From the NCBI GenBank assembly GCA_947166955.1, contig CAMVGI010000103.1:1-5520 (forward strand): a stretch of DNA of 5,520 bases. The letters run 5' to 3'. The DNA comes from an uncultured Clostridia bacterium (GTDB taxonomy: Bacteria; Bacillota_A; Clostridia; Oscillospirales; Oscillospiraceae). How positions within the stretch are numbered: position 1 is the stretch's first letter; the number at the start of each line of letters is the position of its first letter. Of the stretch, positions 1 to 5,520 are shown piece after piece. The translations under genes were made by a program, and so were the position numbers. Below the pieces are notes generated by a model that did no database searches, was not told the origin of the DNA, and saw only the letters and a list, made by a program, of their open reading frames with translations.

Positions 1-386
1 AACGCCTTATTGATGTTGTTCGTGATCATAATGATGCCCTGATTCGGGATCTCCACGATGCCGGACACGTCCTTGATCGTGATTTGGTAGATATACTTGC
101 CGCTTAAATTCACGGTGTCGGCGGGCGTCAGCGTCACGCTCAGCACGTTCGGGATCACCTCGCCGCCCTCATCCTCGTCGCCGTCGACGATCTGCATTTC
201 CTTGCTCACGAGCGGCGTGCCTTCACGGTTGACGTAGTTGATGATGTCAAAGCTCGCCGTACACGCCGAGAGATTGAACGGGTGGTGGTTGGCGAAGAAC
301 CTCGCGTGAAACAGGAAGTCCTGCGTCGAACCGCCGACAAAATCCAGCGTAGGCAAGGTGTAGGGATTGTACTTGCAGGACTCCAT
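1..386 (-). CDS. Ig-like/BppU-N-like baseplate protein, 3' end outside window
   Basis: Translating the minus strand from the ATG at 386 gives 128 residues with no stop before the window edge, so the gene is truncated there. It starts MESCKYNPYTLPTLDFVGGS and is rich in predicted beta strands: ACTASFDIINYVN (41-53), TPLVSKEMQIV (57-67), VLSVTLTPADTVNLSG (81-96), KYIYQITIKDVSG (97-109) and a final QGIIMITNNINKA. An acidic loop, DGDEDEGGE (68-76), interrupts it. The layout 'substitution-style strand, polar loop, DTVxLxGKYxYQIxIxD, GxxxIxxNI' resembles the N-terminal domain of baseplate upper proteins (BppU_N) and related short Ig-like clostridial tail proteins. The final QG...I..NI stretch looks like the end of that domain, so the protein may stop soon after the edge. 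Location at the end of the tail-tip genes agrees with a baseplate or side-fibre role (inference). The start has a modest Shine-Dalgarno. Confidence 0.73.
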   Translation of the reverse strand, partial: MESCKYNPYTLPTLDFVGGSTQDFLFHARFFANHHPFNLSACTASFDIINYVNREGTPLVSKEMQIVDGDEDEGGEVIPNVLSVTLTPADTVNLSGKYIYQITIKDVSGIVEIPNQGIIMITNNINKA

Positions 387-392
387 CTCCCG

Positions 393-593
393 TCACGCCC
401 CTTCCTTTGCCTCGTCCTCCGCGCCGCTGTGCGCGGCGGGACAGGTCAACTCGCACTCGTGGATGGCCTGCATCACCTGACGAAGCGCGTTGATGCTGCC
501 GAGCACGTTGCTCATATTTGCCTCTCCGCGCACGGACACGTTGTTCAGCGCGTCCACCACGGACATGAGGTTTTGCAAAATGTTGTCCTTCAT
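393..593 (-). CDS. Small helical phage protein of unknown function (66 aa)
   Basis: I cannot name this protein. It begins 25 nt after the FN3 stop, with AAGAGGG (608-602) as Shine-Dalgarno 8 nt before the ATG, and ends 6 nt before the next gene, so it is a real member of the operon. Residues 1-46 have the hydrophobic periodicity of two amphipathic helices (ILQNLMSVVDALNNVSV, then MSNVLGSINALRQVMQAI) separated by a short VSVRGEAN turn. Two cysteines (47 and 51) follow in HECELTC, and the tail is acidic (EDEAKEGA). No hydrophobic stretch is long enough for a membrane anchor, so it does not look like a holin. From memory, short proteins with a similar L-x-x-L...VSV-x-G-x-x-N pattern occur near tail genes of clostridial phages, but I know of no assigned role; a small structural or assembly factor is a guess. 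Confidence 0.75.
   Translation of the reverse strand: MKDNILQNLMSVVDALNNVSVRGEANMSNVLGSINALRQVMQAIHECELTCPAAHSGAEDEAKEGA
398..407 (-). promoter_or_regulatory. Probable ribosome binding site of the Ig-like tail gene, inside the 66-aa gene
   Basis: AAGGAAGGGG (minus strand) lies in the last codons of the 66-aa gene and ends 11 nt before the ATG at 386. The spacing is slightly long, and a second purine run, GGGAG, touches the ATG directly. It is weaker than the Tal and FN3 sites, so translation probably relies partly on coupling to the preceding gene, whose TGA is only 6 nt away. Confidence 0.5.
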
Positions 594-618
594 GGGAAAA
601 GCCCTCTTTTCACAAAGA

Positions 619-1302
619 TTAGGATAGATTGCCCTTTCGGACTTCGCGGTCTATCCAGCCGTTGATACAGTCCGCGAGCGTTGTAAAGTAGTATCCGTAC
701 ACCGTGTCGCCGCGACTGACCTCCTGTATCCCCGTGGAATACTGACTGCCGATGTTGTAGCGAAGCGAGTTGAACCGCATCGCCGTCAGCGTCTTGTCGC
801 TCCAGCTCATCGTCGTCGAGCTGTAGGATGCGTAGTAGTTGTCCCACGCGCCGACGCCGAGCGCCGTGCGCAGCTCACGCACCTTCTCGCACAACTCGTT
901 CCATACGGAATAGGAGAAATCCGACGTATTGCCATTGTTTTGCACGGCGCTGAGCGCCGTCTGCCGCGCGGAGCTTGCATACCAGCTCCATTTGTCAACG
1001 TGCGGCTTCGGCGGGGCGGGCGGATCGTCCGTCCAAATCGTCGTTGAGCCACAAAACCCGTCCGCGCCGCTGGCGGACGCCGTGCGCGCGTAGCCGACGT
1101 TGATAACATACGCCGTGCTTGGCGACAAGCCCGTTATGGTATAGGTAAAGCTGGACGTCCGATACAGCCACGCGCTTGTCTCCGCCGTCGTGGTCGTTGT
1201 CGGACGCCAGAAAATCTTATAGTACGGATAAGTGGAGTCGGGACTGACGCGGATGGTAATGCTCGTGTCGGTTCTGCTGTCGTAGGAAAAACTCGCCGCC
1301 AT
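619..1302 (-). CDS. Fibronectin type III domain tail protein with an uncharacterised C-terminal domain
   Basis: This 227-residue protein has no signal peptide or membrane segment. Residues about 3-93 form one FN3 beta-sandwich: SITIRVSPDSTYPYYKIFWR covers early strands, and TYTITGLSPSTAYVINVGYA is the hallmark 'L-x-P-x-T-x-Y' stretch before the F strand. A Thr run (35-39) lies in a predicted loop. A Pro-rich linker (DDPPAPPKP, 92-100) leads to residues 104-227, which are aromatic and mixed in composition: WSWYAS, a helical FSYSVWNELCEKVRELRTALG, then LTAMRFNSLRYNIG, RGDTVYGYYFTTLADCINGWID. I recognise the flavour of this C-terminal half from clostridial phage tail proteins but know no established function for it. 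FN3 domains in tails usually decorate the particle or bind surface sugars; its position just after the hub gene supports a tail-tip role, perhaps an accessory fibre or adhesin (inference). The start is chosen from the strong Shine-Dalgarno 13 nt after the Tal stop. Confidence 0.88.
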   Translation of the reverse strand: MAASFSYDSRTDTSITIRVSPDSTYPYYKIFWRPTTTTTAETSAWLYRTSSFTYTITGLSPSTAYVINVGYARTASASGADGFCGSTTIWTDDPPAPPKPHVDKWSWYASSARQTALSAVQNNGNTSDFSYSVWNELCEKVRELRTALGVGAWDNYYASYSSTTMSWSDKTLTAMRFNSLRYNIGSQYSTGIQEVSRGDTVYGYYFTTLADCINGWIDREVRKGNLS

Positions 1303-1307
1303 TCACA

Positions 1308-1318
1308 TCACCGCCTTA
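1308..1318 (-). promoter_or_regulatory. Ribosome binding site of the FN3 gene, containing the Tal stop codon
   Basis: The minus strand reads TAAGGCGGTGATGTGAATG. TAAGGCGGTGA differs by one base from the full anti-Shine-Dalgarno complement, and its first three bases are the TAA stop of the tail hub gene. GGCGG is 8 nt from the ATG at 1302. An ATG-TGA pair at 1308-1303 sits in frame directly before the chosen ATG; it is too close to GGCGG to be a good start and would code only Met. Confidence 0.78.
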
Positions 1319-4300
1319 GCCAAACGTCGCCGTTATGCCGTCAACGGGAACATTGAATGACGCTCTGCGAGCCGAATCGTTATACGTTAAAATATTCCGA
1401 CCATACAACGCAATCGTCGCATATCCAACCCCGTCGTAAACATGAAATGTCTCCCATGTGTTTTTCACGCTTCCGTCGTCGTTTCTGGAGCGGCTGTAAA
1501 GATATAGGTCTCCGTATTGTCCGCTACCAACAATCAGATACGCTCCTTTTGTGCTATTTGTAAACTCACCGCCGCTGATTGTAGCGCCGCTGATCGTTCC
1601 TCCGCTGATTGTGGGGCTTTCAATGCTGGTGGATGTGATCTTTGTCTTCTGAATGTACGACGGCAACTCCGGGATCGTCGGCTTGTCGCTCAGATCGTCA
1701 TAGCTTCCGCTTTTTGCGACGTCGCTGATGTTGTCGCCCCACGAGATCGTGCCGTTGTTCATATAGATATTGCCGTTCAGCCACACGTTGCCGCTCCGAT
1801 CGACATAGAAGTTGTAACCGCTCGGCTTCCGTGTGTTCTTGCCGACCTTGATGCCGCAGCCCTCCAGCCAGCCGTCATCGTCCGTGCCATTGAGCGTTCC
1901 CTTGATCTTCGCGGCTTCCAGATAGCCCTTGAACGTGCCGTTTTTTGCGTAAATGTCGCCGTTCTTCTTCACCCAGAAGCTCGCCGACGCCGGACTCTCC
2001 GCGCCGCACCACATCGCGTACTGCTGCTGATCGTTCGTCACCGAGCCGTTGAGCGCCACATAGCCGCTCGAACTGCCCGTATGCAAAAAGCCCGTGTCAC
2101 GCTTACTCTCGTCGCCGATGGTAAAACCGCCGATCTTTCCGTACTGCGCGACGATCTTGCCGCGAAAATAGGCGCTTCCGTCATTGATGTCGAGGAAAAA
2201 GTTCGCGTTCTTCGGCATCCCGTCCGAGTCCTTTTGCAGCTCGCCCGCGCTGTTGATAAACTCCGGCGTCACCGTCGTTCCGTTGGTGTTGTAAAGGAGC
2301 TTGCTCCCCGCCGTAATGCCGATCTTCGGATCGAAGATCATCAGCCCGCCGTCGTCGCCCTGCAAGACCATCGTGGAGTTGTAGAGCCATGCGCCGGTCT
2401 GGTCGAGCTTAAAGCACATCACGCCGTCGTCGTTGACGTCCTCCATCGTAAACTTGTTGGTGATCATCGCCTTGCCCGCCAAAAGCTCCGCGTTCACGCC
2501 CCAGATGTCGGGGACGCCCTGCTCCGGCGAGGCGATCAGCCCGATCGCGACGCCGGCGCTCTTCCAGCCGTCCCGCGTCATGGCGATCATCTTGTCGACA
2601 ATGCGAAGCTGGTAGTTCTCCTCGCCCTCCATGCCGCCGACCCTGATGCCGGAGCCGTCGATCACAACGCTCTGGTTGCGTGCGCCGAGCACGGTGTTGA
2701 CCGCCGCGTCGATCGCGCTCTGCATGAATTTCGACACATCGCACGTCTTGTCCGCCGCGCGGTTGTAGATAAACTTGCTCGCGTTGAACGAACGTCCGGA
2801 CGAACCGGAAGCCACGCCGCCACTCGAAGCACGCGCCACGCCGTCACGCAACTGAAAACGGTTGGAAAACACCAGATCAAAGCTGCTCGGATCGTCAAAA
2901 TTGATCACAACGCCGATGATGTTCGCGGCGATGCGCCCGTTGCTGCCGACGTTCAGATATACCGCCTTGCCAAGCTCCAGCGCGTCACGGAACGGCGCGA
3001 ACTTCTCCTGATAGAGGAAGTTCGCCGTGTTGAGGATAAACTCGTAGACCGGCCACGCCTTTTCGTCAAGGATCTCCTGTCCGAAATCGTAAAGCTCCTG
3101 CTCCACGGAATATTTCTGGTAATCGTTGACATTTACTGTAAAAAAGAGGCTGCTGTTGACCACGGAAAGCGCGAGGCGCGTTCCTTTATCCTCCGGCACG
3201 CCGCCGACATCCACGGTCGAAAAATCACCGGAAATCGCTGTAAGAGTGCCGTTCGCGGTGAGCATCCCGCTCGGAAAGCTCCTGCTGTTGTAAGTCGCCT
3301 TGCCGAGATACATGCTCAGGATATAACCGTTGCCCGCGCTGTTGACCTCCAGCGTCCCGCGCACGATGTCAGCCCGGATGTTGGAGCTTGCCACGCTGAC
3401 CGCGCCGCCACTGATGGAGTAGTAGCGCTTTCCGTCGTAGACAAGTCGCGTGATGTCCGCGCCGGAGATCGTCACGTCTCCGCTGAGCGTGTCCGTAACG
3501 CCCTTGACCGAATCGTCCACGTCGGAGGCAACAAAGGTCTCCTCCGTCGTGCTCTGGTCGATAAGGTAGTTGCCGAGCACCCTGCGCTCCTCGGCGGTGA
3601 AAAATCTGTCATAGGCAAGCTCGTCCGCAATCGCTCTGATCTGCGCGCCGTAAGATTCAATGTCCGCCTGCAGCGCGTCGATCGCCGAGCGCTGCGCCGC
3701 GATCTCGCTTTGCTTGTCGCTTGCGAGATTATAATAGGCGTTCAGATTTTCGCTCCGCCGCGCCTTGCCCGCGTCCGTCTTTTCCAGCGCATACGCCTGT
3801 ACCTCGGCGCTTTGCTGGATCTTGACGGTTTCCAGCTCGTTTTCCAGCTCCGAAAGCTGCGTTTCCTCCACGATCTTCTGCGCGCTCTTGCTCGCGCGCG
3901 CCGCCGTCAGACAGGAAAAGAGCTGCCGCTTCGCGTCGATCGCCGCGCGCCACTCATTCACGCGCTCGGCAAGCGTCTTCGTGCCGTCGCCGACTTTCAC
4001 GTCAAGATCGCCGCTTTCGATGAAATAGCTCAGATCGACGATACAGTCCATGCCGGTCGGATTGACGTCGCGGATGGAAAGCCCGTCCGAGCCGTACACA
4101 TGAAGCTGCGTCACCATCTCATCGGTGATCTCGTCCACCTTCACCGTGTCAACAAGATTGTCGTAGCTCAGGTAGATCGGCAGCGTCCCACGGCTCTTGC
4201 TCGCGTCGTAGGCGTTGATCTTCTTCTGATACACGTCGAACACGATCGCGCAGTCGTACTTTTCCGCCGCGTTCACGTTGCAGAACGTCAGCGGATCGCT

Positions 4301-4792
4301 GTCAAACTCGTCGAACGTGCGGTAGCAGCCAATCAACCTCGGATCGACATAGCCAACGCTCCAGTTCTCGTCCAGCTCGACGATACGCCCAAGGATCGTA
4401 TCCTTCGTGTCGCCGACGCTCCAAAATGCGTAGGTTCCCTCATCCAGATAGAGCCGCTTGTTCTTGAAAAGCCGCTCGATGGAATAGCCGTGCGCCGTCT
4501 TGACCTCCTGCTTTCCGTCTCCGCTCGTCGATGGCCGGTCGAGGACGTAAATGCCGAAGTCCTCCGTATAGACGACCTTGTAACCCGTAATCTTGTCATA
4601 GAGCGGATTGACCTTGCCGTCGCTCATATACGGCACGCTGAACTCGATCTCGCTCACGTCGGCATAGTTGATCGTGAACCTCACGCCGTATGCCATCGGA
4701 ATAACGCCAAGCTCCTGCCCCGCCAACGTCCGCAGCCGAAGCTGCGGCGTTTCGATCCTCTCGCCGCGCAGCTTGGAATAGTTGAGATACAT
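1316..4792 (-). CDS. Tail-associated hub protein (Tal; prophage endopeptidase-tail family) with shaft and C-terminal tip
   Basis: Tal sits below Dit, closes the tail tube and reaches towards the host surface. Residues 1-270 resemble the N-terminal part of the Prophage_tail/gp18-like hub fold (for example FTINYADVSEIEFSVPY and DFGIYVLDRP). Residues about 271-395 are charged and helical, probably a two-helix coiled coil. Residues about 420-565 are Gly/Ser/Val-rich and probably beta. Residues about 566-650 (LELGKAVYLNVG, IAANIIGVVINFDD, FDLVFSNRFQLRDG) look like the returning last hub domain. A Ser/Gly linker at 656-668 leads to a shaft with at least four copies of an F-aromatic-(L/V)-D-x-xG motif (792-1010), then GSYDDLSDKPTIP (1029-1041), TISG(G/A) pentads (1061-1075) and a small tip. 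Despite the family name I see no peptidase signature: no HxxxD/HxH zinc pair and no NlpC/P60 Cys-His pattern. The start is fixed by a strong Shine-Dalgarno. The last third may be a receptor-binding region (inference). Confidence 0.92.
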   Translation of the reverse strand: MYLNYSKLRGERIETPQLRLRTLAGQELGVIPMAYGVRFTINYADVSEIEFSVPYMSDGKVNPLYDKITGYKVVYTEDFGIYVLDRPSTSGDGKQEVKTAHGYSIERLFKNKRLYLDEGTYAFWSVGDTKDTILGRIVELDENWSVGYVDPRLIGCYRTFDEFDSDPLTFCNVNAAEKYDCAIVFDVYQKKINAYDASKSRGTLPIYLSYDNLVDTVKVDEITDEMVTQLHVYGSDGLSIRDVNPTGMDCIVDLSYFIESGDLDVKVGDGTKTLAERVNEWRAAIDAKRQLFSCLTAARASKSAQKIVEETQLSELENELETVKIQQSAEVQAYALEKTDAGKARRSENLNAYYNLASDKQSEIAAQRSAIDALQADIESYGAQIRAIADELAYDRFFTAEERRVLGNYLIDQSTTEETFVASDVDDSVKGVTDTLSGDVTISGADITRLVYDGKRYYSISGGAVSVASSNIRADIVRGTLEVNSAGNGYILSMYLGKATYNSRSFPSGMLTANGTLTAISGDFSTVDVGGVPEDKGTRLALSVVNSSLFFTVNVNDYQKYSVEQELYDFGQEILDEKAWPVYEFILNTANFLYQEKFAPFRDALELGKAVYLNVGSNGRIAANIIGVVINFDDPSSFDLVFSNRFQLRDGVARASSGGVASGSSGRSFNASKFIYNRAADKTCDVSKFMQSAIDAAVNTVLGARNQSVVIDGSGIRVGGMEGEENYQLRIVDKMIAMTRDGWKSAGVAIGLIASPEQGVPDIWGVNAELLAGKAMITNKFTMEDVNDDGVMCFKLDQTGAWLYNSTMVLQGDDGGLMIFDPKIGITAGSKLLYNTNGTTVTPEFINSAGELQKDSDGMPKNANFFLDINDGSAYFRGKIVAQYGKIGGFTIGDESKRDTGFLHTGSSSGYVALNGSVTNDQQQYAMWCGAESPASASFWVKKNGDIYAKNGTFKGYLEAAKIKGTLNGTDDDGWLEGCGIKVGKNTRKPSGYNFYVDRSGNVWLNGNIYMNNGTISWGDNISDVAKSGSYDDLSDKPTIPELPSYIQKTKITSTSIESPTISGGTISGATISGGEFTNSTKGAYLIVGSGQYGDLYLYSRSRNDDGSVKNTWETFHVYDGVGYATIALYGRNILTYNDSARRASFNVPVDGITATFG
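1568..1612 (-). repeat. Three tandem 15-nt units coding TISG(G/A) pentads
   Basis: Reading the minus strand, the units are ACAATCAGCGGAGGA, ACGATCAGCGGCGCT and ACAATCAGCGGCGGT, which code TISGG, TISGA and TISGG (residues 1061-1075 of the tail hub protein). The repeat is nearly exact at both DNA and protein level. A five-residue period with a regularly placed Ile suggests a narrow beta-structured stalk joining the shaft to the C-terminal tip. The GSYDDLSDKPTIP motif, recurrent in phage tail fibres, lies about 20 residues upstream. Confidence 0.8.
1763..2419 (-). repeat. Degenerate shaft repeats in the tail hub protein (four copies)
   Basis: Four protein-level copies of a motif can be aligned by eye: CFKLDQTGAWLYN (from residue 792), NFFLDINDGSAYFRGKI (864-880), SFWVKKNGDIYAKNGTF (938-954) and NFYVDRSGNVWLNGNIY (994-1010). 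The shared pattern is F, usually an aromatic, L or V, usually D or K, one or two polar residues, then (D/N/S/T)G followed by a small or aliphatic residue and Y or W. A weaker fifth copy, FHVYDGVGYATIALYG, lies near residue 1116. Spacings of about 72, 74 and 56 residues show repeated modules rather than a tight tandem array. Such modules are common in trimeric phage shafts. The DNA itself is too diverged to be called a nucleotide repeat. Confidence 0.65.
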
Positions 4793-4797
4793 CCCGC

Positions 4798-4805
4798 CAC
4801 CTCCT
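4798..4805 (-). promoter_or_regulatory. Ribosome binding site of the tail hub gene, overlapping the Dit stop codon
   Basis: On the minus strand the junction reads TGAGGAGGTGGCGGGATG. AGGAGGTG is a near-perfect Shine-Dalgarno sequence, with 7 nt between AGGAGG and the ATG. The last base of the Dit TGA stop is the first base of this site. This fixes the Tal start at 4792 and implies that ribosomes finishing Dit can reinitiate on Tal (translational coupling, inferred). Confidence 0.88.
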
Positions 4806-5520
4806 CACGCGCCGACGTTGTAAAGGAACCGTCCGGCGAGCTTCACCGTGCCGATCCCGTCGAACACAAGGCGGTTGTCGCCCTGCGCCAGCTCCAAAAA
4901 GCGGAAGTTGAACTTGTCGTACAGGTTGACGCCGTACTTCGTTTCGCGCACGACCTGATTCTCGTTGTCGATCTCGGCAACGATGCCGCCGCTCGGAAGA
5001 TCGGCAAACGCCATCGTCTCTCCCGTCGTGTCGTTCCGCGCGGAAAAGCTCGTGCAGCCGGCGTCCAGCGTCACAGTCATCTCCGGCCTCAGCGGTTCCC
5101 TGCACGTCCCGTCGTTATAAAACCTCACGGCGGTTTCGCCGTTGATCGCGTAAACGCGCTCAAACGGATAGCCGTAGGCATACGGGCAGTCGCACACGAT
5201 CTTTGCCTCGAACGCCACGGGCAACCATCGCACGCTGATCGGCGTCAGGCTTTGGATCAGGCACCGGAACTGAACGTGGTTCAAATCCGGCTGGTCGATC
5301 GTCAACCATTGATACTGCTGATACCCCGTCAGCCAATTCGCGATCTCCTGCATCTCAAAGCGATCCATCCGCCGCTCCGCGCCGAAGATCAGCGTAAAGG
5401 TGAGCGGTTCGTCGTTGTACCGTACGCCGTGGTGGATGGGCGTCACGCGGTTCGCGATGCGCGTCTCCACAATGTTCGCCTTGTTTCCGAACGGATTGTC
5501 GCCGTGCTTCTTGCTGCCGA
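4805..5520 (-). CDS. Phage distal tail protein (Dit), 5' end outside window
   Basis: Dit forms the hexameric ring that joins the tail tube to the tip in siphoviruses of Gram-positive hosts. The visible 237 residues stay open to the window edge, so the true start lies beyond 5520; the in-frame GTG at 5468-5470 is only an internal valine codon. Seen: a run rich in family features near the start (ETRIANRVTPIHHGV, then DEPLTFTLIFG), a WLTGYQQYQWL segment, and an FEAKIVCDCPYAYGYPF segment that in the Sipho_tail/Dit family closes the N-terminal belt domain. What follows (AINGETAV to the C-terminus, including VVRETKYGVNLYDKFN and QGDNRLVF) looks like the galectin-like C-terminal domain. No carbohydrate-binding insertion is visible, so this is a short, classical Dit. 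It ends in TGA 12 nt before the Tal gene, the standard Dit-Tal order. The family call rests on remembered family patterns, not on a search. Confidence 0.9.
   Translation of the reverse strand, partial: GSKKHGDNPFGNKANIVETRIANRVTPIHHGVRYNDEPLTFTLIFGAERRMDRFEMQEIANWLTGYQQYQWLTIDQPDLNHVQFRCLIQSLTPISVRWLPVAFEAKIVCDCPYAYGYPFERVYAINGETAVRFYNDGTCREPLRPEMTVTLDAGCTSFSARNDTTGETMAFADLPSGGIVAEIDNENQVVRETKYGVNLYDKFNFRFLELAQGDNRLVFDGIGTVKLAGRFLYNVGA

Noticed and set aside
282..665. 127-codon open frame on the plus strand, antisense across three gene junctions
   Set aside because: It begins at a GTG with no ribosome binding site, its product has no recognisable domain, and the opposite strand carries well-supported genes with tight junctions. 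Long antisense frames are expected in GC-rich coding DNA.
590..847. 85-codon minus-strand frame overlapping the end of the FN3 gene, considered as a frameshift extension
   Set aside because: It is a different frame of the FN3 gene with an Arg/Gln/Asp-rich, low-quality product. I see no slippery heptamer, and the FN3 frame reaches a clean TAA.
1316..1650. Target region of a diversity-generating retroelement in the Tal tip
   Set aside because: The 3' end shows no C-type lectin pattern and no run of AAC/AAT-type variable codons, and no template repeat or reverse transcriptase is in the window. It cannot be excluded outside the window.
1316..4792. Active peptidoglycan hydrolase or peptidase domain in the 'endopeptidase tail' protein
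   Set aside because: The family name suggests it, but I see no M23, NlpC/P60, CHAP or lysozyme-type motif along the 1158 residues. The C-terminal half is shaft-like.
4790..4807. TGA recoded as an amino acid, fusing Dit and Tal
   Set aside because: The sequence after the TGA is a near-perfect Shine-Dalgarno at correct spacing, and Dit and Tal are normally separate proteins. Tal and FN3 end in TAA, and no in-frame TGA interrupts a domain.
1..5520. tRNA genes, CRISPR array, insertion sequence, attachment site, promoter or terminator
   Set aside because: None seen on either strand. The genes are packed with gaps of at most 25 nt, and I found no strong GC-rich hairpin followed by a T run and no convincing -35/-10 pair.

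Overview
The window is part of the tail-tip (baseplate) module of a long-tailed, siphovirus-like phage or prophage. Every supported gene is on the minus strand, so transcription runs from high to low coordinates. Gene order and family resemblance point to a Firmicutes, probably clostridial, host: a distal tail protein is followed by a tail-associated (hub/'endopeptidase') protein and then by small accessory proteins, with GGAGG-type ribosome binding sites and almost no intergenic space. The DNA is fairly GC-rich (a hand count of 2401-2640 gives about 63% GC), which would fit a GC-rich gut clostridial host such as an Oscillospiraceae-like lineage, but nothing here fixes the genus. No integrase, repressor, lysis or chromosomal gene is present, so free phage and prophage cannot be told apart.

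Reading in the direction of transcription: (1) 5520-4805 is the distal tail protein (Dit), open at the window edge. (2) 4792-1316 is a 1158-residue Tal-type tail hub protein with a long C-terminal shaft and tip. (3) 1302-619 is a 227-residue fibronectin type III protein with an uncharacterised C-terminal region. (4) 593-393 is a 66-residue helical protein of unknown function. (5) 386-1 is the N-terminal 128 residues of a beta-sandwich protein that resembles the N-terminal domain of baseplate upper proteins and runs off the window. The gaps between successive genes are 12, 13, 25 and 6 nt. Two junctions have the stop codon built into the Shine-Dalgarno sequence, so the block is almost certainly one operon with coupled translation. 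I see no promoter or terminator, and no gene-free stretch longer than 300 bases.

The proteins fit one structure. Dit rings the end of the tail tube, Tal closes the tube below it and extends a shaft towards the host surface, and the FN3, 66-aa and Ig-like proteins are plausible decorations or side elements of the same tip. The most informative parts are inside Tal: a hub fold interrupted by a coiled-coil hairpin and a beta insert, a repeated shaft motif, a TISG(G/A) pentad repeat, and a C-terminal tip encoded by clearly AT-richer DNA, as expected for a swapped receptor-binding end. I found no hidden defence system, CRISPR array, RNA gene or mobile element. The unfamiliar content is the FN3 protein's C-terminal domain and the two small downstream proteins.
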